A DNA stretch of 51,401 bases from an uncultured Bacilli bacterium (GCA_934148015.1 CAKPCU010000009.1:1-51401), one strand, 5' to 3'. Counted from the stretch's first letter, positions 34,242 to 43,385 are shown. Made by a program: numbers and translations. The notes: generated by a model from the letters alone, not told the origin.

Positions 34242-34610
34242 TTATAAACTTTTATATGTTTGTATTATTTGTTTAACTCTTAATGCTTCATCTATTAATT
34301 CTTTATAATGTTCATTTACATAATTTATATCATTTTCTTTTGATTTCATTTCATGTGCATATGCTATCTCACCTAATTTATCAAAGCCAAAACTTCTAGC
34401 ATTGCTCTTAAGTGCATGAACTAATATTGCATAATTTGGCATATCACCCATATTCTTAAAATTATTTATCTTTGCTAATTCTTCATCTAGACCATTATAA
34501 AAATCATCCATGATTTCATTATAGGTTTCAATATCCATCATATTAGATATTCCTTTATTAGCATCTACTCCATTTTGAATTAAAAAATCTATTTTTCTGT
34601 TACCATCCAT
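34242..34610 (-). CDS. HPt phosphotransfer protein
   Basis: 122 residues, a single histidine phosphotransfer domain. The four-helix bundle pattern has the active-site segment 'YAILVHALKSNARSFGFDKLGEIAYAHEMKSKEND', His followed by K-S-N-A. It is the first gene of the operon (HPt, REC/HD-GYP-like, pseudokinase, kinase, lipoprotein), so it would receive phosphate from the hybrid kinases' receivers and pass it to the separate receiver protein. No kinase or DNA-binding output lies in the operon, so the final target is unknown. Confidence 0.88.
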   Translation of the reverse strand: MDGNRKIDFLIQNGVDANKGISNMMDIETYNEIMDDFYNGLDEELAKINNFKNMGDMPNYAILVHALKSNARSFGFDKLGEIAYAHEMKSKENDINYVNEHYKELIDEALRVKQIIQTYKSL

Positions 34611-34680
34611 ATTTTTACCTACTTTCTATTATTCTTTAATAATTGTACTATAAAATAAGAAAAAAAACAATTTTAAGCGT

Positions 34681-34715
34681 AAAAAAAAGAACAAAAAGAA
34701 TTATTTTTCTGTTCT
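34681..34715 (-). terminator. Terminator of the mraZ-to-U32 operon
   Basis: AGAACA (34688-34693) / TGTTCT (34110 offset: 34710-34715) with a long AT loop and eight or more T on the minus strand, overlapping the end of the U32 gene. Confidence 0.65.
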
Positions 34716-36845
34716 CAAATAATTTACTCCAATATCATACAATTTTTTTAAGTCTTCTATATTTCTTTTTTTATAATTATAAATTTTCATATAATCATTA
34801 TAATTAACTATTTTGTACCTATTTTTTCTTTCGTCTTCTAAATAAAGAGTATCTTTAGAATATAATTTATTTAAATTAAATTTACATATCATAGCTTCTA
34901 AATATCCATTTGTTATAACTTCTAAGTTAGGATTAGTATTATATCTTTTTCTATAATTATTTATTATTTCTTCTATTTGTTTATCAGTTAATTCATAAGA
35001 TAATGTAACTATATTAGCTCCCATGCTATGTAAAAAAGCAACACCATAAGAGTTTACTATGTTAAATGAAAAGTCAGTATTAAATTTTTTATAGCTAATC
35101 AATCCTCCAATTTGACTTATTAACACTTCTTTATCATATGATGGATATTCATACATCACTCTAGGCAACTTATAGATAACTTTATTATTTAATAAGTCTT
35201 TATTTTCAGTATATATAATATCTGCATCTTTATATTTTATTAAATCTTCTTTTGTTTTTATAAGCACCGACCTTTTTCTTTTTATATCAAATAATGGTAC
35301 GGTTAATTCATACTCTTTTTCTATAAACGGAAGGTTATATAGTCTTACATCATCTAACTTTTCTAAAACATTTCTTCTTAATTCATTAATATCTTTTATA
35401 TTAATAAATATATTATCATCACTTAAAATATCTATATTATTAACTTTGTATACTGTATCCCCGCACTTTGATAATTGTTTTTTTAAAGTTTCATAACCTA
35501 TACTTATATTTTTAGCTTCTTCTATTTTAAAATTAGACTTTAAAGAAACTTTGTTCTTTCCATCAAATGCTTCTAAAAATAAGTAATCATTTTTCTTTGC
35601 AATTACTTTTAAATCTATGTTAACCAGTCTTTTATTATTTTTTATATCAAAATTAATATCTTTAATTTGCTTATTAGAAGTAGTTAGTAATACTTTTAAG
35701 TTTTCTTTTACTTTATATTTGCATTTAATACTTACTATATCACCAGACTTTGCACTACTAACACTTTTTTTATTAATAAATATTTTATCTACAGTAAAGC
35801 CATAATCTTCTTTTCCTAAAATTCTAATACCATCTTGAACATATAAATCATCTATTAATTTAATAGTTAAATACCCATTTTTATAGTTAAGTGTCACACC
35901 TATTTCTATTCCCATATGATTAGGTCTTTTTGGATTTATAATGTCTTTATTAGAAGAATTTAATATAAAACCTTTAGTAAACTCTCTATTAAATAGTTTT
36001 TTCATTTCTAATATATCTTTATAATTTATGTTAAGTTTACCTGTTTTAATGTAGCTATCTACTGCATTTTTATATGTTTTAGTAACTAAATAAACATACT
36101 CAGGTCTTTTCATTCTTCCTTCTATTTTTAAGCTATCAACTCCAGATAAAATTAACTTATCTATATTTTCTAAAGTACATAAATCCTTGGCACTTAATAC
36201 ATAATCATAATTATTTAATTTATTATTATTTTCATCAAAAAGATTATATTTTTTTCTACAACACTGAGCACATGTACCTCTGTTTCCACTTCTATCACCA
36301 ATTAAAGTACTCATATAACATTGTCCAGAATAACTTACACATAAAGCTCCATGAACGAAGCACTCCAAGTCTATACCTTTTATTTTTTTTAAATTTTTTA
36401 TTTTATCAATTGACACTTCTCGTGCTAAAACGCATCTTTTAACACCTATACTTTTTAAAAAAAGTACATCTTTTCTACTTGTAATATGCATCTGTGTTGA
36501 TGCATGAATTTCAAGAAGAGGAAACTTTTTTCTTATTAGGTCAAGCATTCCAATATCCTCTATTATTATCGCATCTACGTTATTTTGATGTAAAAACCTA
36601 ATATAATTAATAAAATTATCTACTTCTCTTTCGTAAATAATAGTATTTACTGTAACATATACTAAAACTCCTCTTAAATGACAAAACTTAATAGCTTCTA
36701 TTATTTCATCATTAGAAAAGTTCCCAGCAAAACCTCTAGCTCCATATAACTTTCCAGCTAAATAAACTGCATCACATCCAGCATTTACTGCTGCAACTAA
36801 GCATTCCATATTTCCAGCTGGTGCTAATATTTCTGGCCTTTTCAT
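34701..36845 (-). CDS. Peptidase U32 / RlhA-like rRNA hydroxylase family protein
   Basis: 714 residues. It begins 'RPEILAPAGNMECLVAAVNAGCDAVYLAG', with 'GVLVYVTVNTIIYE', 'EIHASTQMHITS', and the four-Cys cluster 'CVSYSGQCYMST' ... 'GNRGTCAQCCR' that binds an iron-sulphur cluster in U32 tRNA/rRNA hydroxylases. The C-terminal DUF3656-type region (about 380-690) matches long U32 members such as RlhA, which makes 5-hydroxycytidine in 23S rRNA. Old peptidase annotations for this family are doubtful. The start overlaps the PAP2 stop by one base. It is the last gene of the mraZ operon. Confidence 0.85.
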   Translation of the reverse strand: MKRPEILAPAGNMECLVAAVNAGCDAVYLAGKLYGARGFAGNFSNDEIIEAIKFCHLRGVLVYVTVNTIIYEREVDNFINYIRFLHQNNVDAIIIEDIGMLDLIRKKFPLLEIHASTQMHITSRKDVLFLKSIGVKRCVLAREVSIDKIKNLKKIKGIDLECFVHGALCVSYSGQCYMSTLIGDRSGNRGTCAQCCRKKYNLFDENNNKLNNYDYVLSAKDLCTLENIDKLILSGVDSLKIEGRMKRPEYVYLVTKTYKNAVDSYIKTGKLNINYKDILEMKKLFNREFTKGFILNSSNKDIINPKRPNHMGIEIGVTLNYKNGYLTIKLIDDLYVQDGIRILGKEDYGFTVDKIFINKKSVSSAKSGDIVSIKCKYKVKENLKVLLTTSNKQIKDINFDIKNNKRLVNIDLKVIAKKNDYLFLEAFDGKNKVSLKSNFKIEEAKNISIGYETLKKQLSKCGDTVYKVNNIDILSDDNIFINIKDINELRRNVLEKLDDVRLYNLPFIEKEYELTVPLFDIKRKRSVLIKTKEDLIKYKDADIIYTENKDLLNNKVIYKLPRVMYEYPSYDKEVLISQIGGLISYKKFNTDFSFNIVNSYGVAFLHSMGANIVTLSYELTDKQIEEIINNYRKRYNTNPNLEVITNGYLEAMICKFNLNKLYSKDTLYLEDERKNRYKIVNYNDYMKIYNYKKRNIEDLKKLYDIGVNYLRTEK

Positions 36846-37504
36846 TAGCTTTCTTCCTCATTTAATGAATAAATAACAGTTTTAAAAATATATGATAGAC
36901 AAATAGATATAATTATTCCCCCTAATATATCACTTATCCAGTGCATTCCAGAAAGTAGTCTACCGATAGTTGTAGTTATCATAATTATAATAGATAGAGT
37001 GTTAATTATTTTAGATATTCTCATGCTCTTATATAATTTATTATTTATAATTATAGCACTTAAACATATACAAATAGATAACATAGTATGACTAGACGGA
37101 TAAGATGCTTCTAAAATGCCTTTAACTAAAACAGGTCTATAATTAATTATTACTTTTTCAAAGAATAAATAAACTAGTAAAACTACAAAATAAAATATTC
37201 CAAGTATTATTATTTCTTTATCAATTTTTAATATACTTTTATTTTTTATCAATTTATAAAGACCAATTAATGCATAAAAAAGTGCAATTAAAATAGATAT
37301 CATACCAAGTACTTCTGTTATGTTATACCAAATATTACTTCTTCCAAAAAAATTAAAAACAAACTTATTTAAAGTAGAAAATCCTACGCTTGATGCTTTA
37401 GGTCCAATAGGTGATACATCTACATATTTTACTAATATAGTATAAATTATTGATAGCATTATTAAACAAATACTTACTATTACGTTTTTTTTCTTTAACC
37501 TCAT
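36845..37504 (-). CDS. PAP2-family membrane phosphatase
   Basis: 219 residues, about six membrane helices. PAP2 motifs are 'KVIINYRPV' (K-x5-RP), 'YPSSHTM' (P-S-x-H) and 'GRLLSGMHWISDILGG' (R-x5-H-x3-D). Such enzymes often dephosphorylate undecaprenyl pyrophosphate or other lipid phosphates on the outer face. Located between pbpB and the U32 gene, in an operon for cell-wall synthesis, a role in undecaprenyl phosphate recycling is plausible (inference). The arrangement is not found in B. subtilis. Confidence 0.9.
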   Translation of the reverse strand: MRLKKKNVIVSICLIMLSIIYTILVKYVDVSPIGPKASSVGFSTLNKFVFNFFGRSNIWYNITEVLGMISILIALFYALIGLYKLIKNKSILKIDKEIIILGIFYFVVLLVYLFFEKVIINYRPVLVKGILEASYPSSHTMLSICICLSAIIINNKLYKSMRISKIINTLSIIIMITTTIGRLLSGMHWISDILGGIIISICLSYIFKTVIYSLNEEES

Positions 37505-37577
37505 AAAACTTCACCTTACCTCATATAAGTAGTATATCATCTTTTTAACAAAAGAAAAACAAATTATATAAAAAAGG

Positions 37578-39701
37578 TTAATTAAGAATTGCTTTATCAT
37601 TATCAGTTATAACAGTACCTGGTAATATGTTTTGTTCTTTAATATAACCCGTTGCATTATTTTCATATTTTATTCCTAATTTATCTAAAACAATAGCTGC
37701 CTCTTTAACAGAATAATCAATTAAATTAGGCATAGTAACAACATTATCATTAGTAAAAATAAATACTTTCTCTTTTGTATTATACTTTACTCCTGAACTA
37801 GGATATTGATCTATAACTTTAGTTCCATTACCAAAAACTACATAATTTGCACCAATACTATCAAAGTTACTTTTAACATCAGTTATTTGCTTATTTTTAT
37901 AATTATCTAATTTATATGAACTAACTTCTTTATTTTCTTCAGGAACTTGTTTGAATATACCTAAATATTTAGATGTATCTTTGACTATTTCTTTTACTGT
38001 ATTTGGTAAAACATTAGAATTTTTACTTCTTTGCATAGCAACATATATAATTACTTTGGGATCATCTTTTGGATACATACCAGAAAAAGATGTTACATAA
38101 TCATATTTTCCATCATAGTATTTTCCAGTTCTACTATTTGCAATCTGAGCAGTACCTGTTTTTCCTATCAAATCATAACCATCCATTTTATATTTACTTC
38201 CAGTTGTATTAGATGGATCATCGTTAACTACTTTATACATTAATTCCTTAATTTTATTTACGGTATCTGTTGAAATTACTTTTCCAGATTCTTTAACTTT
38301 TCCTTCGTATGTTACTTTTTTTGTTGTTTGATTAACTATCTTATCAACAATATATGGAGTCAATAAAACACCATTATTTGATATGGCTGTTAATGCTTTA
38401 ACCTGTTGTATAGGGGTTGTTGTAATTCCTTGTCCAAATGCAGCATTTACAACCTCAACATCATACTTAAAATTTACTTTTCCAGTATACTCATTAGGTA
38501 AATCTACTCCCGTTTGAGATGAGAAACCTAATTTTTTGTAAAAATCTTTTAATTCATCCCTGCTTAAATAATTTTTTACTAAATTGGCAACACAAGTATT
38601 AGAAGATAACGTGTAACCCCTTTCGTACGGGATTTGTCCCCAACCTGTCTTATTCCAGTCACTTACTACATCATCACCTATTGTATATGGCCCAGTTAAA
38701 CATGTTGCAACAGAAGGATCAAAATCCTTATTATTTTCTAAAGCAAGCATATAACTAAAAGTTTTCATAACAGAACCTGGTTCATATGTATATGAAGTTA
38801 ATGGATTTAAATAATTACTTATATCTTTTTTATTAGGGTTAAAAGTAGGGCTTGTTGCACTTCCAAGTATTTTTCCTGTTTTAGCATCTGCTACAACTGC
38901 AACAATCCAGTCAGAGTTTGATGCACCACTAGCATTATTAACAATTGTCTCTAACGACATTTGTACATTAGTATCTATAGTTAAATAAATATCATCACCA
39001 TCTACTTTTTCTTTTCTAATCTCATTTGAATTAGGAAACTTATATCCATTTAAATCTTTTTCGTACTTAACATAACCATTTGTACCAGTCATGTTATCAT
39101 TGTATTCTTTTTCTATTCCCATCTCACCAGTTATTTGTCCGTTATCATCTTCCTTTGTATAACCTATAATGTATGATAGAAAAGTATTATTAGGATAATA
39201 ACGTTTATGAGTAGTTATAAAATCTATACCGGGTAATTCTAAATTTTCAATTGCTTCTTTTTGTAGTTCTGTAAGCCCCTTACCATTAGAACCAAATTCA
39301 ACTTGATAAGCATCTTTTTTTAGTATATTAAGTATTTTTTCTTCACTCATATTTAAAACCGTAGCTAATTTAGAAGCAGTATCTTCTTTATTAACAACGT
39401 GTTGTGGTTTTGTATAGCCTTCACTTCTTTTAGGATCTAGATATGCTATTAAAGTATAAGAATTAATAGTTTGAGCAAGAACATTACCGTTAACATCATA
39501 TATATTTCCTCTTAAGGCATATAAAGTTTCTTCTTTAGTATTTCTCTTATTAGAAAATTCTTTTAAGTTTATACCGTCTACTTTTCCAGATAAACATAAA
39601 TAACCAAGTCTTAGTATAAATATAAAAAGCAAAAGAAAAAATATTAAAGTAAAAACTTTTGCTACTACACTTTTGTTCTTATTTAATATTCTCCTATCCA
39701 T
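37578..39701 (-). CDS. pbpB: Penicillin-binding protein 2B (PbpB), division transpeptidase
   Basis: 707 residues. N-terminal membrane helix (about 15-35), 'LRGNIYDVNGNVLAQT' dimerisation start, transpeptidase with 'YEPGSVMKTF' (SxxK), 'LSSNTC' (SxN) and 'GKTGTAQ' (KTG), and two C-terminal PASTA domains ('KVIDQYPSSGVKYNT', 'MPNLIDYSVKEAAIVLDKLGIK'). Length and two PASTA repeats match Bacillus PbpB (about 716), the septal enzyme working with FtsW/FtsL/DivIB. It follows ftsL by 27 bases. It is distinct from the interrupted spoVD, which has one PASTA. Confidence 0.94.
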   Translation of the reverse strand: MDRRILNKNKSVVAKVFTLIFFLLLFIFILRLGYLCLSGKVDGINLKEFSNKRNTKEETLYALRGNIYDVNGNVLAQTINSYTLIAYLDPKRSEGYTKPQHVVNKEDTASKLATVLNMSEEKILNILKKDAYQVEFGSNGKGLTELQKEAIENLELPGIDFITTHKRYYPNNTFLSYIIGYTKEDDNGQITGEMGIEKEYNDNMTGTNGYVKYEKDLNGYKFPNSNEIRKEKVDGDDIYLTIDTNVQMSLETIVNNASGASNSDWIVAVVADAKTGKILGSATSPTFNPNKKDISNYLNPLTSYTYEPGSVMKTFSYMLALENNKDFDPSVATCLTGPYTIGDDVVSDWNKTGWGQIPYERGYTLSSNTCVANLVKNYLSRDELKDFYKKLGFSSQTGVDLPNEYTGKVNFKYDVEVVNAAFGQGITTTPIQQVKALTAISNNGVLLTPYIVDKIVNQTTKKVTYEGKVKESGKVISTDTVNKIKELMYKVVNDDPSNTTGSKYKMDGYDLIGKTGTAQIANSRTGKYYDGKYDYVTSFSGMYPKDDPKVIIYVAMQRSKNSNVLPNTVKEIVKDTSKYLGIFKQVPEENKEVSSYKLDNYKNKQITDVKSNFDSIGANYVVFGNGTKVIDQYPSSGVKYNTKEKVFIFTNDNVVTMPNLIDYSVKEAAIVLDKLGIKYENNATGYIKEQNILPGTVITDNDKAILN

Positions 39702-39727
39702 AATTTTATCACCTTTTACTTAAATAT

Positions 39728-40015
39728 TTATTTTTTTATAATAACTACATTATTGTTATTATACTCTAATCCCTCTTCCATCGCAACAGATTGCATATTT
39801 TCTAAAGATATTAATTCATTTACCTTCATTGTTAAGCTTTCATTAATCTTTTCTTGTTTAGATATTTTTGTCTTTAGTTTTTCAACTTCAATATTAACAG
39901 AAGAAAGTTGTGCTTTAAAAAAGAAAACAGATACAAATACACAAACAACTGTTACAATTGTTAAAGACATCATACTTTTTTCTATTTTATTTTTTTTCCT
40001 TTTAGTTTTCATCAA
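39728..40015 (-). CDS. ftsL: Cell division protein FtsL
   Basis: 95 residues: a basic N-terminus (KTKRKKNKIEK), one membrane helix (about 15-35) and an extracellular leucine-zipper-like coiled coil ('VEKLKTKISKQEKINESLTMKVNEL'), ending 'NVVIIKK'. The sequence is poorly conserved as usual for FtsL; the identity comes from topology and position between rsmH and pbpB. It stabilises the FtsL-DivIC-DivIB complex at the septum. The RsmH stop lies 4 bases upstream. Confidence 0.85.
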   Translation of the reverse strand: MMKTKRKKNKIEKSMMSLTIVTVVCVFVSVFFFKAQLSSVNIEVEKLKTKISKQEKINESLTMKVNELISLENMQSVAMEEGLEYNNNNVVIIKK

Positions 40016-40019
40016 TTAA

Positions 40020-40940
40020 TCACCTCAATTTAATAGCACATCTTAAAGTAGCACTTCTGCTTCTTTTATTTTCTTTTATTTCTTCCTTAGTTGGTTTTAT
40101 TTTTTTTAACATTTTTATATCTGGCTTTAATTCTTCTGGGATAATAGGAAGATTTTTTGCAACTTCGCTTATCTCAGATCTTTTTTTAAATACGTTTTTA
40201 CATATCTTATCTTCAAGAGAATGAAATGTAATTACCGAAATCACCCCATCTTTATTAAGAATATCTATTGCATCATTTAAAGAACTAGGTAATACATCAA
40301 GTTCTTTATTAACCTCTATTCTTATAGCTTGAAATGTTCTTCTTGATGGATGAGTAAGTCTTTTATATTTTTCTGGAACTGATTCTGATATAATATTTGA
40401 AAGTTCCATCGTAGTTTCTATATTTTTTATTTTTCTTTGTTTTTCAATGTTTCTAGCTATTTGTTTAGCATATTTTTCTTCGCCATAATTTTTAATAATA
40501 TTATATAGTCTTTCATAAGAATAATTGTTTACAACGTCATAAGCTGTTAGGCTAGAACTTTTATCCATACGCATATCAAGGTAAGCATCTGCATGAAAAC
40601 TAAACCCCCTAGAGGCTTCATCTAACTGAGGTGATGAAACACCTAAATCAAACATAATACCATCAATTTTGTTAACTCCTCTTTTCGACAATTCTTTTTT
40701 TAAGTTAACAAAATTACTAGGAATAATCTCAAAATTATCACCTATTTTTTTCAAATAGTTTTCACTGCATCTTCTTGCTTCTTCATCTTGATCAAAAGCA
40801 TACAATTTTCCCTTTTTAAGTCTTTTTAAGATTGCACTTGAATGACCTGCATAACCTAAAGTTGCATCTACATAAATACCATCTTCTTTGATGTTTAATG
40901 AGGAAATTGTTTCATTTAAAAGAACACTTATATGTTTCAT
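40020..40940 (-). CDS. rsmH: 16S rRNA m4C1402 methyltransferase RsmH
   Basis: 306 residues. Begins 'MKHISVLLNETISSL', has SAM-binding 'GIYVDATLGYAGHSSAIL', 'FDQDEEARRCS', 'DGIMFDLGVSSPQLDEASRGFSF', 'ERLYNIIKNYGEEKYA', 'HPSRRTFQAIRIEVNKELDVL' and 'ISVITFHSLEDKI', all signatures of MraW/RsmH. It methylates N4 of C1402 in 16S rRNA with SAM. It follows mraZ with no gap; AGG-rich RBS lies in the mraZ end. Confidence 0.97.
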   Translation of the reverse strand: MKHISVLLNETISSLNIKEDGIYVDATLGYAGHSSAILKRLKKGKLYAFDQDEEARRCSENYLKKIGDNFEIIPSNFVNLKKELSKRGVNKIDGIMFDLGVSSPQLDEASRGFSFHADAYLDMRMDKSSSLTAYDVVNNYSYERLYNIIKNYGEEKYAKQIARNIEKQRKIKNIETTMELSNIISESVPEKYKRLTHPSRRTFQAIRIEVNKELDVLPSSLNDAIDILNKDGVISVITFHSLEDKICKNVFKKRSEISEVAKNLPIIPEELKPDIKMLKKIKPTKEEIKENKRSRSATLRCAIKLR

Positions 40941-41375
40941 TTAAACCTCCATATTATCAAATAAATTTTCAGCTAGATTACTAATTTCATCTTGCTTTAA
41001 TTCGATGTATTTATTAAATGTTTTTTCGTTCCAAACTTCAAGTCTGTCATTCACACCTATAATAACGCATTCTTTTTCAAGATTAGCGTAACTAACTAGT
41101 GTAGATGGAAGTGTTATTCTACCTTGTTTATCAAACGAACATTCAACTGCTCCCGATAAGAAGAAACGCATAAAAGCTCTTACATCTTTTTTGGTAAATG
41201 ATAGAGTCTTTAATTTATCAACAAGATTGTTCCATTCTTTGTTAGAGTAAATAAATAAACATTCATCTAGTCCTCTGGTAACAATAAAATTTTCACCCAA
41301 TTCAAATCTAAATTTTGATGGCATGACAATTCTTGCTTTATCATCAATGTTATGATGAAACTCTCCCATAAACAT
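40941..41375 (-). CDS. mraZ: Transcriptional regulator MraZ
   Basis: About 144 residues with two AbrB-like SpoVT repeats: 'MGEFHHNIDDKARIVMPSKFRFELGENFIVTRGLDECLFIY' and 'AVECSFDKQGRITLPSTLVSYANLEKECVIIGVNDRLEVW'. MraZ binds its own promoter and represses the dcw operon. The start at 41375 (MFMGEF) is chosen over 41399 because the GGGGGAA ribosome site directly precedes it and homologues begin there. Four operator-like repeats lie immediately upstream (41380-41419), the last overlapping the RBS, consistent with autorepression. Confidence 0.95.
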   Translation of the reverse strand: MFMGEFHHNIDDKARIVMPSKFRFELGENFIVTRGLDECLFIYSNKEWNNLVDKLKTLSFTKKDVRAFMRFFLSGAVECSFDKQGRITLPSTLVSYANLEKECVIIGVNDRLEVWNEKTFNKYIELKQDEISNLAENLFDNMEV

Positions 41376-41379
41376 AATT

Positions 41380-41419
41380 ATTCCCCCACAATCTACCACT
41401 ATATTCCACTAGCTACCAC
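41380..41419 (-). promoter_or_regulatory. MraZ operator: four GTGG boxes at 10-bp spacing
   Basis: On the minus strand GTGG starts four consecutive 10-mers: gtggtagcta, gtggaatata, gtggtagatt, gtgggggaat, one per helical turn, between the -10 and the mraZ start codon. MraZ is known to bind direct repeats with one-turn spacing in the dcw leader, so the match is strong. Binding here would block initiation and translation. Confidence 0.85.
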
Positions 41420-41420
41420 A

Positions 41421-41450
41421 ATAATAACACAAAACTAGTTTATTTGTCCA
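41421..41450 (-). promoter_or_regulatory. Promoter of the mraZ operon
   Basis: -35 TGGACA (complement at 41445-41450), 18-bp spacer, extended -10 TGTTATTAT (TATTAT at 41421-41426). The start point would fall in the first MraZ box. Confidence 0.6.
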
Positions 41451-41553
41451 TATAATTAGATAAAAAAATATGACAAAAAATATAAGTTTACGTAAAGAAA
41501 GAAAAAATATTTTACATCTATCATTTTTCTTATAATAATGTTAAAATATAATT

Positions 41554-41787
41554 ATGATTAAAAAAATATTAATTAAATTTATTAAGTTGTATCAGAAAAT
41601 TCCAGGTTCATTTCATGGGTACTGTAAGCATATACCATCTTGTTCTAATTACATGATAGAAGCTATAAATACTCATGGCGTAATAATTGGATTATATCTT
41701 GGGGTAAAAAGAATATTAAGATGTAACCCATTTGGGACTTTTGGTTATGATCCGGTACCAAAGAAGGAGAAAAAAGATGAAGAATAA
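41554..41787 (+). CDS. yidD: Membrane protein insertion efficiency factor YidD
   Basis: 77 residues: 'IKFIKLYQKIPGSFHGYCKHIPSCSNYMIEAINTHGVIIGLYLGVKRILRCNPFGTFGYDPVP', the YidD family (H-x-x-S-C-S-x-Y and R-C-x-P-x-G-x-x-G-x-D-P-V-P). It assists YidC-dependent membrane insertion. It starts 154 bases from mraZ on the opposite strand, a divergent promoter region. No clear Shine-Dalgarno precedes the ATG. It overlaps the lipoprotein gene downstream by 11 bases. Confidence 0.95.
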   Translation: MIKKILIKFIKLYQKIPGSFHGYCKHIPSCSNYMIEAINTHGVIIGLYLGVKRILRCNPFGTFGYDPVPKKEKKDEE

Positions 41788-42646
41788 AAAGTTTTTAATT
41801 ATTATAGTACTTATAATGATTGTATTAAGTGGATGTAATAAAAAGGAGGATGTTGCTGCCCTAACCGTTTATACAAGTGTTTATCCAACTGAATATATAC
41901 TTGATTATTTGTATGGAGATAACATTGCTGTAACAAGTATTTATCCGGATGGAACTGATTTTAAAAAATACGATCTTACTAAAACACAATTAGATGAATA
42001 TAGTATAAATGATTTATTTGTTTACAATAGTACTATAAGTAAAGAAAAAAATTATGCAGTAGAACTTTTAAATAGAAATAAAAAAATAAAAATTATAGAT
42101 GCATCGCTTGGAATGAGCTACGAAAACGATGTAACAGAAACCTGGCTTAACCCATCTAGTTTTTTAATGATGGCTTCAAACATAAAAGAAGGATTAAAAG
42201 AATACATAAATGAAAGTATTGAAATAGACAAAATAAACAATAATTATAATGATTTGCAGCTTTCTTTAACTAAGATGGATGCTGAGTTAAAAAGTATTGT
42301 AAGTAATTCATCTAAAAAGACAATTGTAGTTAGTAGTGATGCTTTTTTATTTCTAAAAAAATATGGCTTTGATGTTATATCAATAGAAGAAAATGCCAAT
42401 CTAACTGATAAAGTTTTATTAGAAGTTGAGAATCTTCTTTCTAAAAAATCAATAAATTATATATTTTTGAAGGATAATGATGAGGAAAGTGAAACAATAA
42501 AAAAATTAAAGAAAAAATATAATTTTTCCACTGCAAGACTTAATACGTTATCTAACTTAAGCACACAAGATAGACTTGATAATAAAGACTATGAAAGTAT
42601 TATGTATGATAATATAAATTCAATAAAATTAGAGGTGAATATGTAA
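41777..42646 (+). CDS. TroA/ZnuA-fold lipoprotein lacking metal ligands
   Basis: 289 residues from the ATG at 41777, preceded by AAGGAG inside the end of yidD; a longer frame from 41732 has no such site. Lipoprotein signal 'IIVLIMIVLSGCNKKED'. The mature part follows the cluster A-I (metal ABC binding protein) fold: 'VYTSVYPTEYILDYLYGDNIAVTSIYPDGTDFKKYDLTKTQ', central long helix, 'IVVSSDAFLFLKKYGFDVISI'. His ligands of that family are replaced (PHxYxP reads FKKYDL; HDAF reads SDAF), so zinc or manganese binding is doubtful. No ABC permease is nearby. Role unknown. Confidence 0.75.
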   Translation: MKNKKFLIIIVLIMIVLSGCNKKEDVAALTVYTSVYPTEYILDYLYGDNIAVTSIYPDGTDFKKYDLTKTQLDEYSINDLFVYNSTISKEKNYAVELLNRNKKIKIIDASLGMSYENDVTETWLNPSSFLMMASNIKEGLKEYINESIEIDKINNNYNDLQLSLTKMDAELKSIVSNSSKKTIVVSSDAFLFLKKYGFDVISIEENANLTDKVLLEVENLLSKKSINYIFLKDNDEESETIKKLKKKYNFSTARLNTLSNLSTQDRLDNKDYESIMYDNINSIKLEVNM

Positions 42647-42673
42647 AAAAAAGCATTTTAGTAATGCTTTTTT
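42646..42673. terminator. Bidirectional terminator between convergent genes
   Basis: The stem AGCATT (42652-42657) / AATGCT (42663-42668), extended by A/T pairs, is flanked by A7 and T7 and therefore can work on both strands: for the TroA-fold lipoprotein and for the LiaF-like gene. Confidence 0.85.
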
Positions 42674-43328
42674 ATTTTATATCTACTCCTCCAAACATAT
42701 TTGTTGAATTAATATATATTGTTTTATTATTAGGATTATTTTTATTTTTTGATTTATTATCTACTCCACCAAACATACTACATGATTTAGATATCACATT
42801 TACATTTTCTGGTACAAACAAATCAATTCCTCCAAATATACTATAGCAATTAATTTGTATATCTTGCTTTATATTAGAGTTTCTAAGATCTAACTCTACT
42901 CCACCAAATATTGCATAACAATTAGCTCCTTTAAATTTATCATCATTTATTTTTTCTTCTGCTCCTCCAAATATTCCTTTGAAGTTAATTAAGTCCGTAT
43001 TATTTTTTAATTTGACATTGTTACTTTTCATTTTTAGTGATGATGTTATAAATGAAATACCAAGTCCAATTAGTATAATTGATAAAATTATTTTAAAATT
43101 GACTTTTGGAATAACATTCAAATTACATAATAAACAAATTGTACCTATTATGACTATAACAATATTAAATACATCTATTTTTTTGAATTTAATACTACTA
43201 TTAATACCTATTACTATTAATATAATAGGCCAAATCAAACTCCAATTTAAATCAATTGCGAAACCTGGAAAAATAAATTTTAATAAAACATATAAACCTA
43301 TAATAATTAAAATTATGCCAAATAACAT
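42672..43328 (-). CDS. LiaF-like membrane protein
   Basis: 218 residues. Four hydrophobic helices in the first half (about 1-110) followed by a beta-helical C-terminal domain with five 'FGG' turns ('IFGGAEE', 'IFGGVEL', 'IFGGIDL', 'MFGGVDN', 'MFGGVDI'). This is the LiaF/DUF2154-plus-DUF5668 architecture; in Bacillus LiaF inhibits the LiaRS envelope-stress system. No LiaRS pair is next to it here, so the partner is unknown. Convergent with the lipoprotein gene. Confidence 0.8.
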   Translation of the reverse strand: MLFGIILIIIGLYVLLKFIFPGFAIDLNWSLIWPIILIVIGINSSIKFKKIDVFNIVIVIIGTICLLCNLNVIPKVNFKIILSIILIGLGISFITSSLKMKSNNVKLKNNTDLINFKGIFGGAEEKINDDKFKGANCYAIFGGVELDLRNSNIKQDIQINCYSIFGGIDLFVPENVNVISKSCSMFGGVDNKSKNKNNPNNKTIYINSTNMFGGVDIK

Positions 43329-43385
43329 AACTTACCTCCTTCTATATTTAAATAATACTACAAAAAAGAAGAAAAAGAAATCCCT

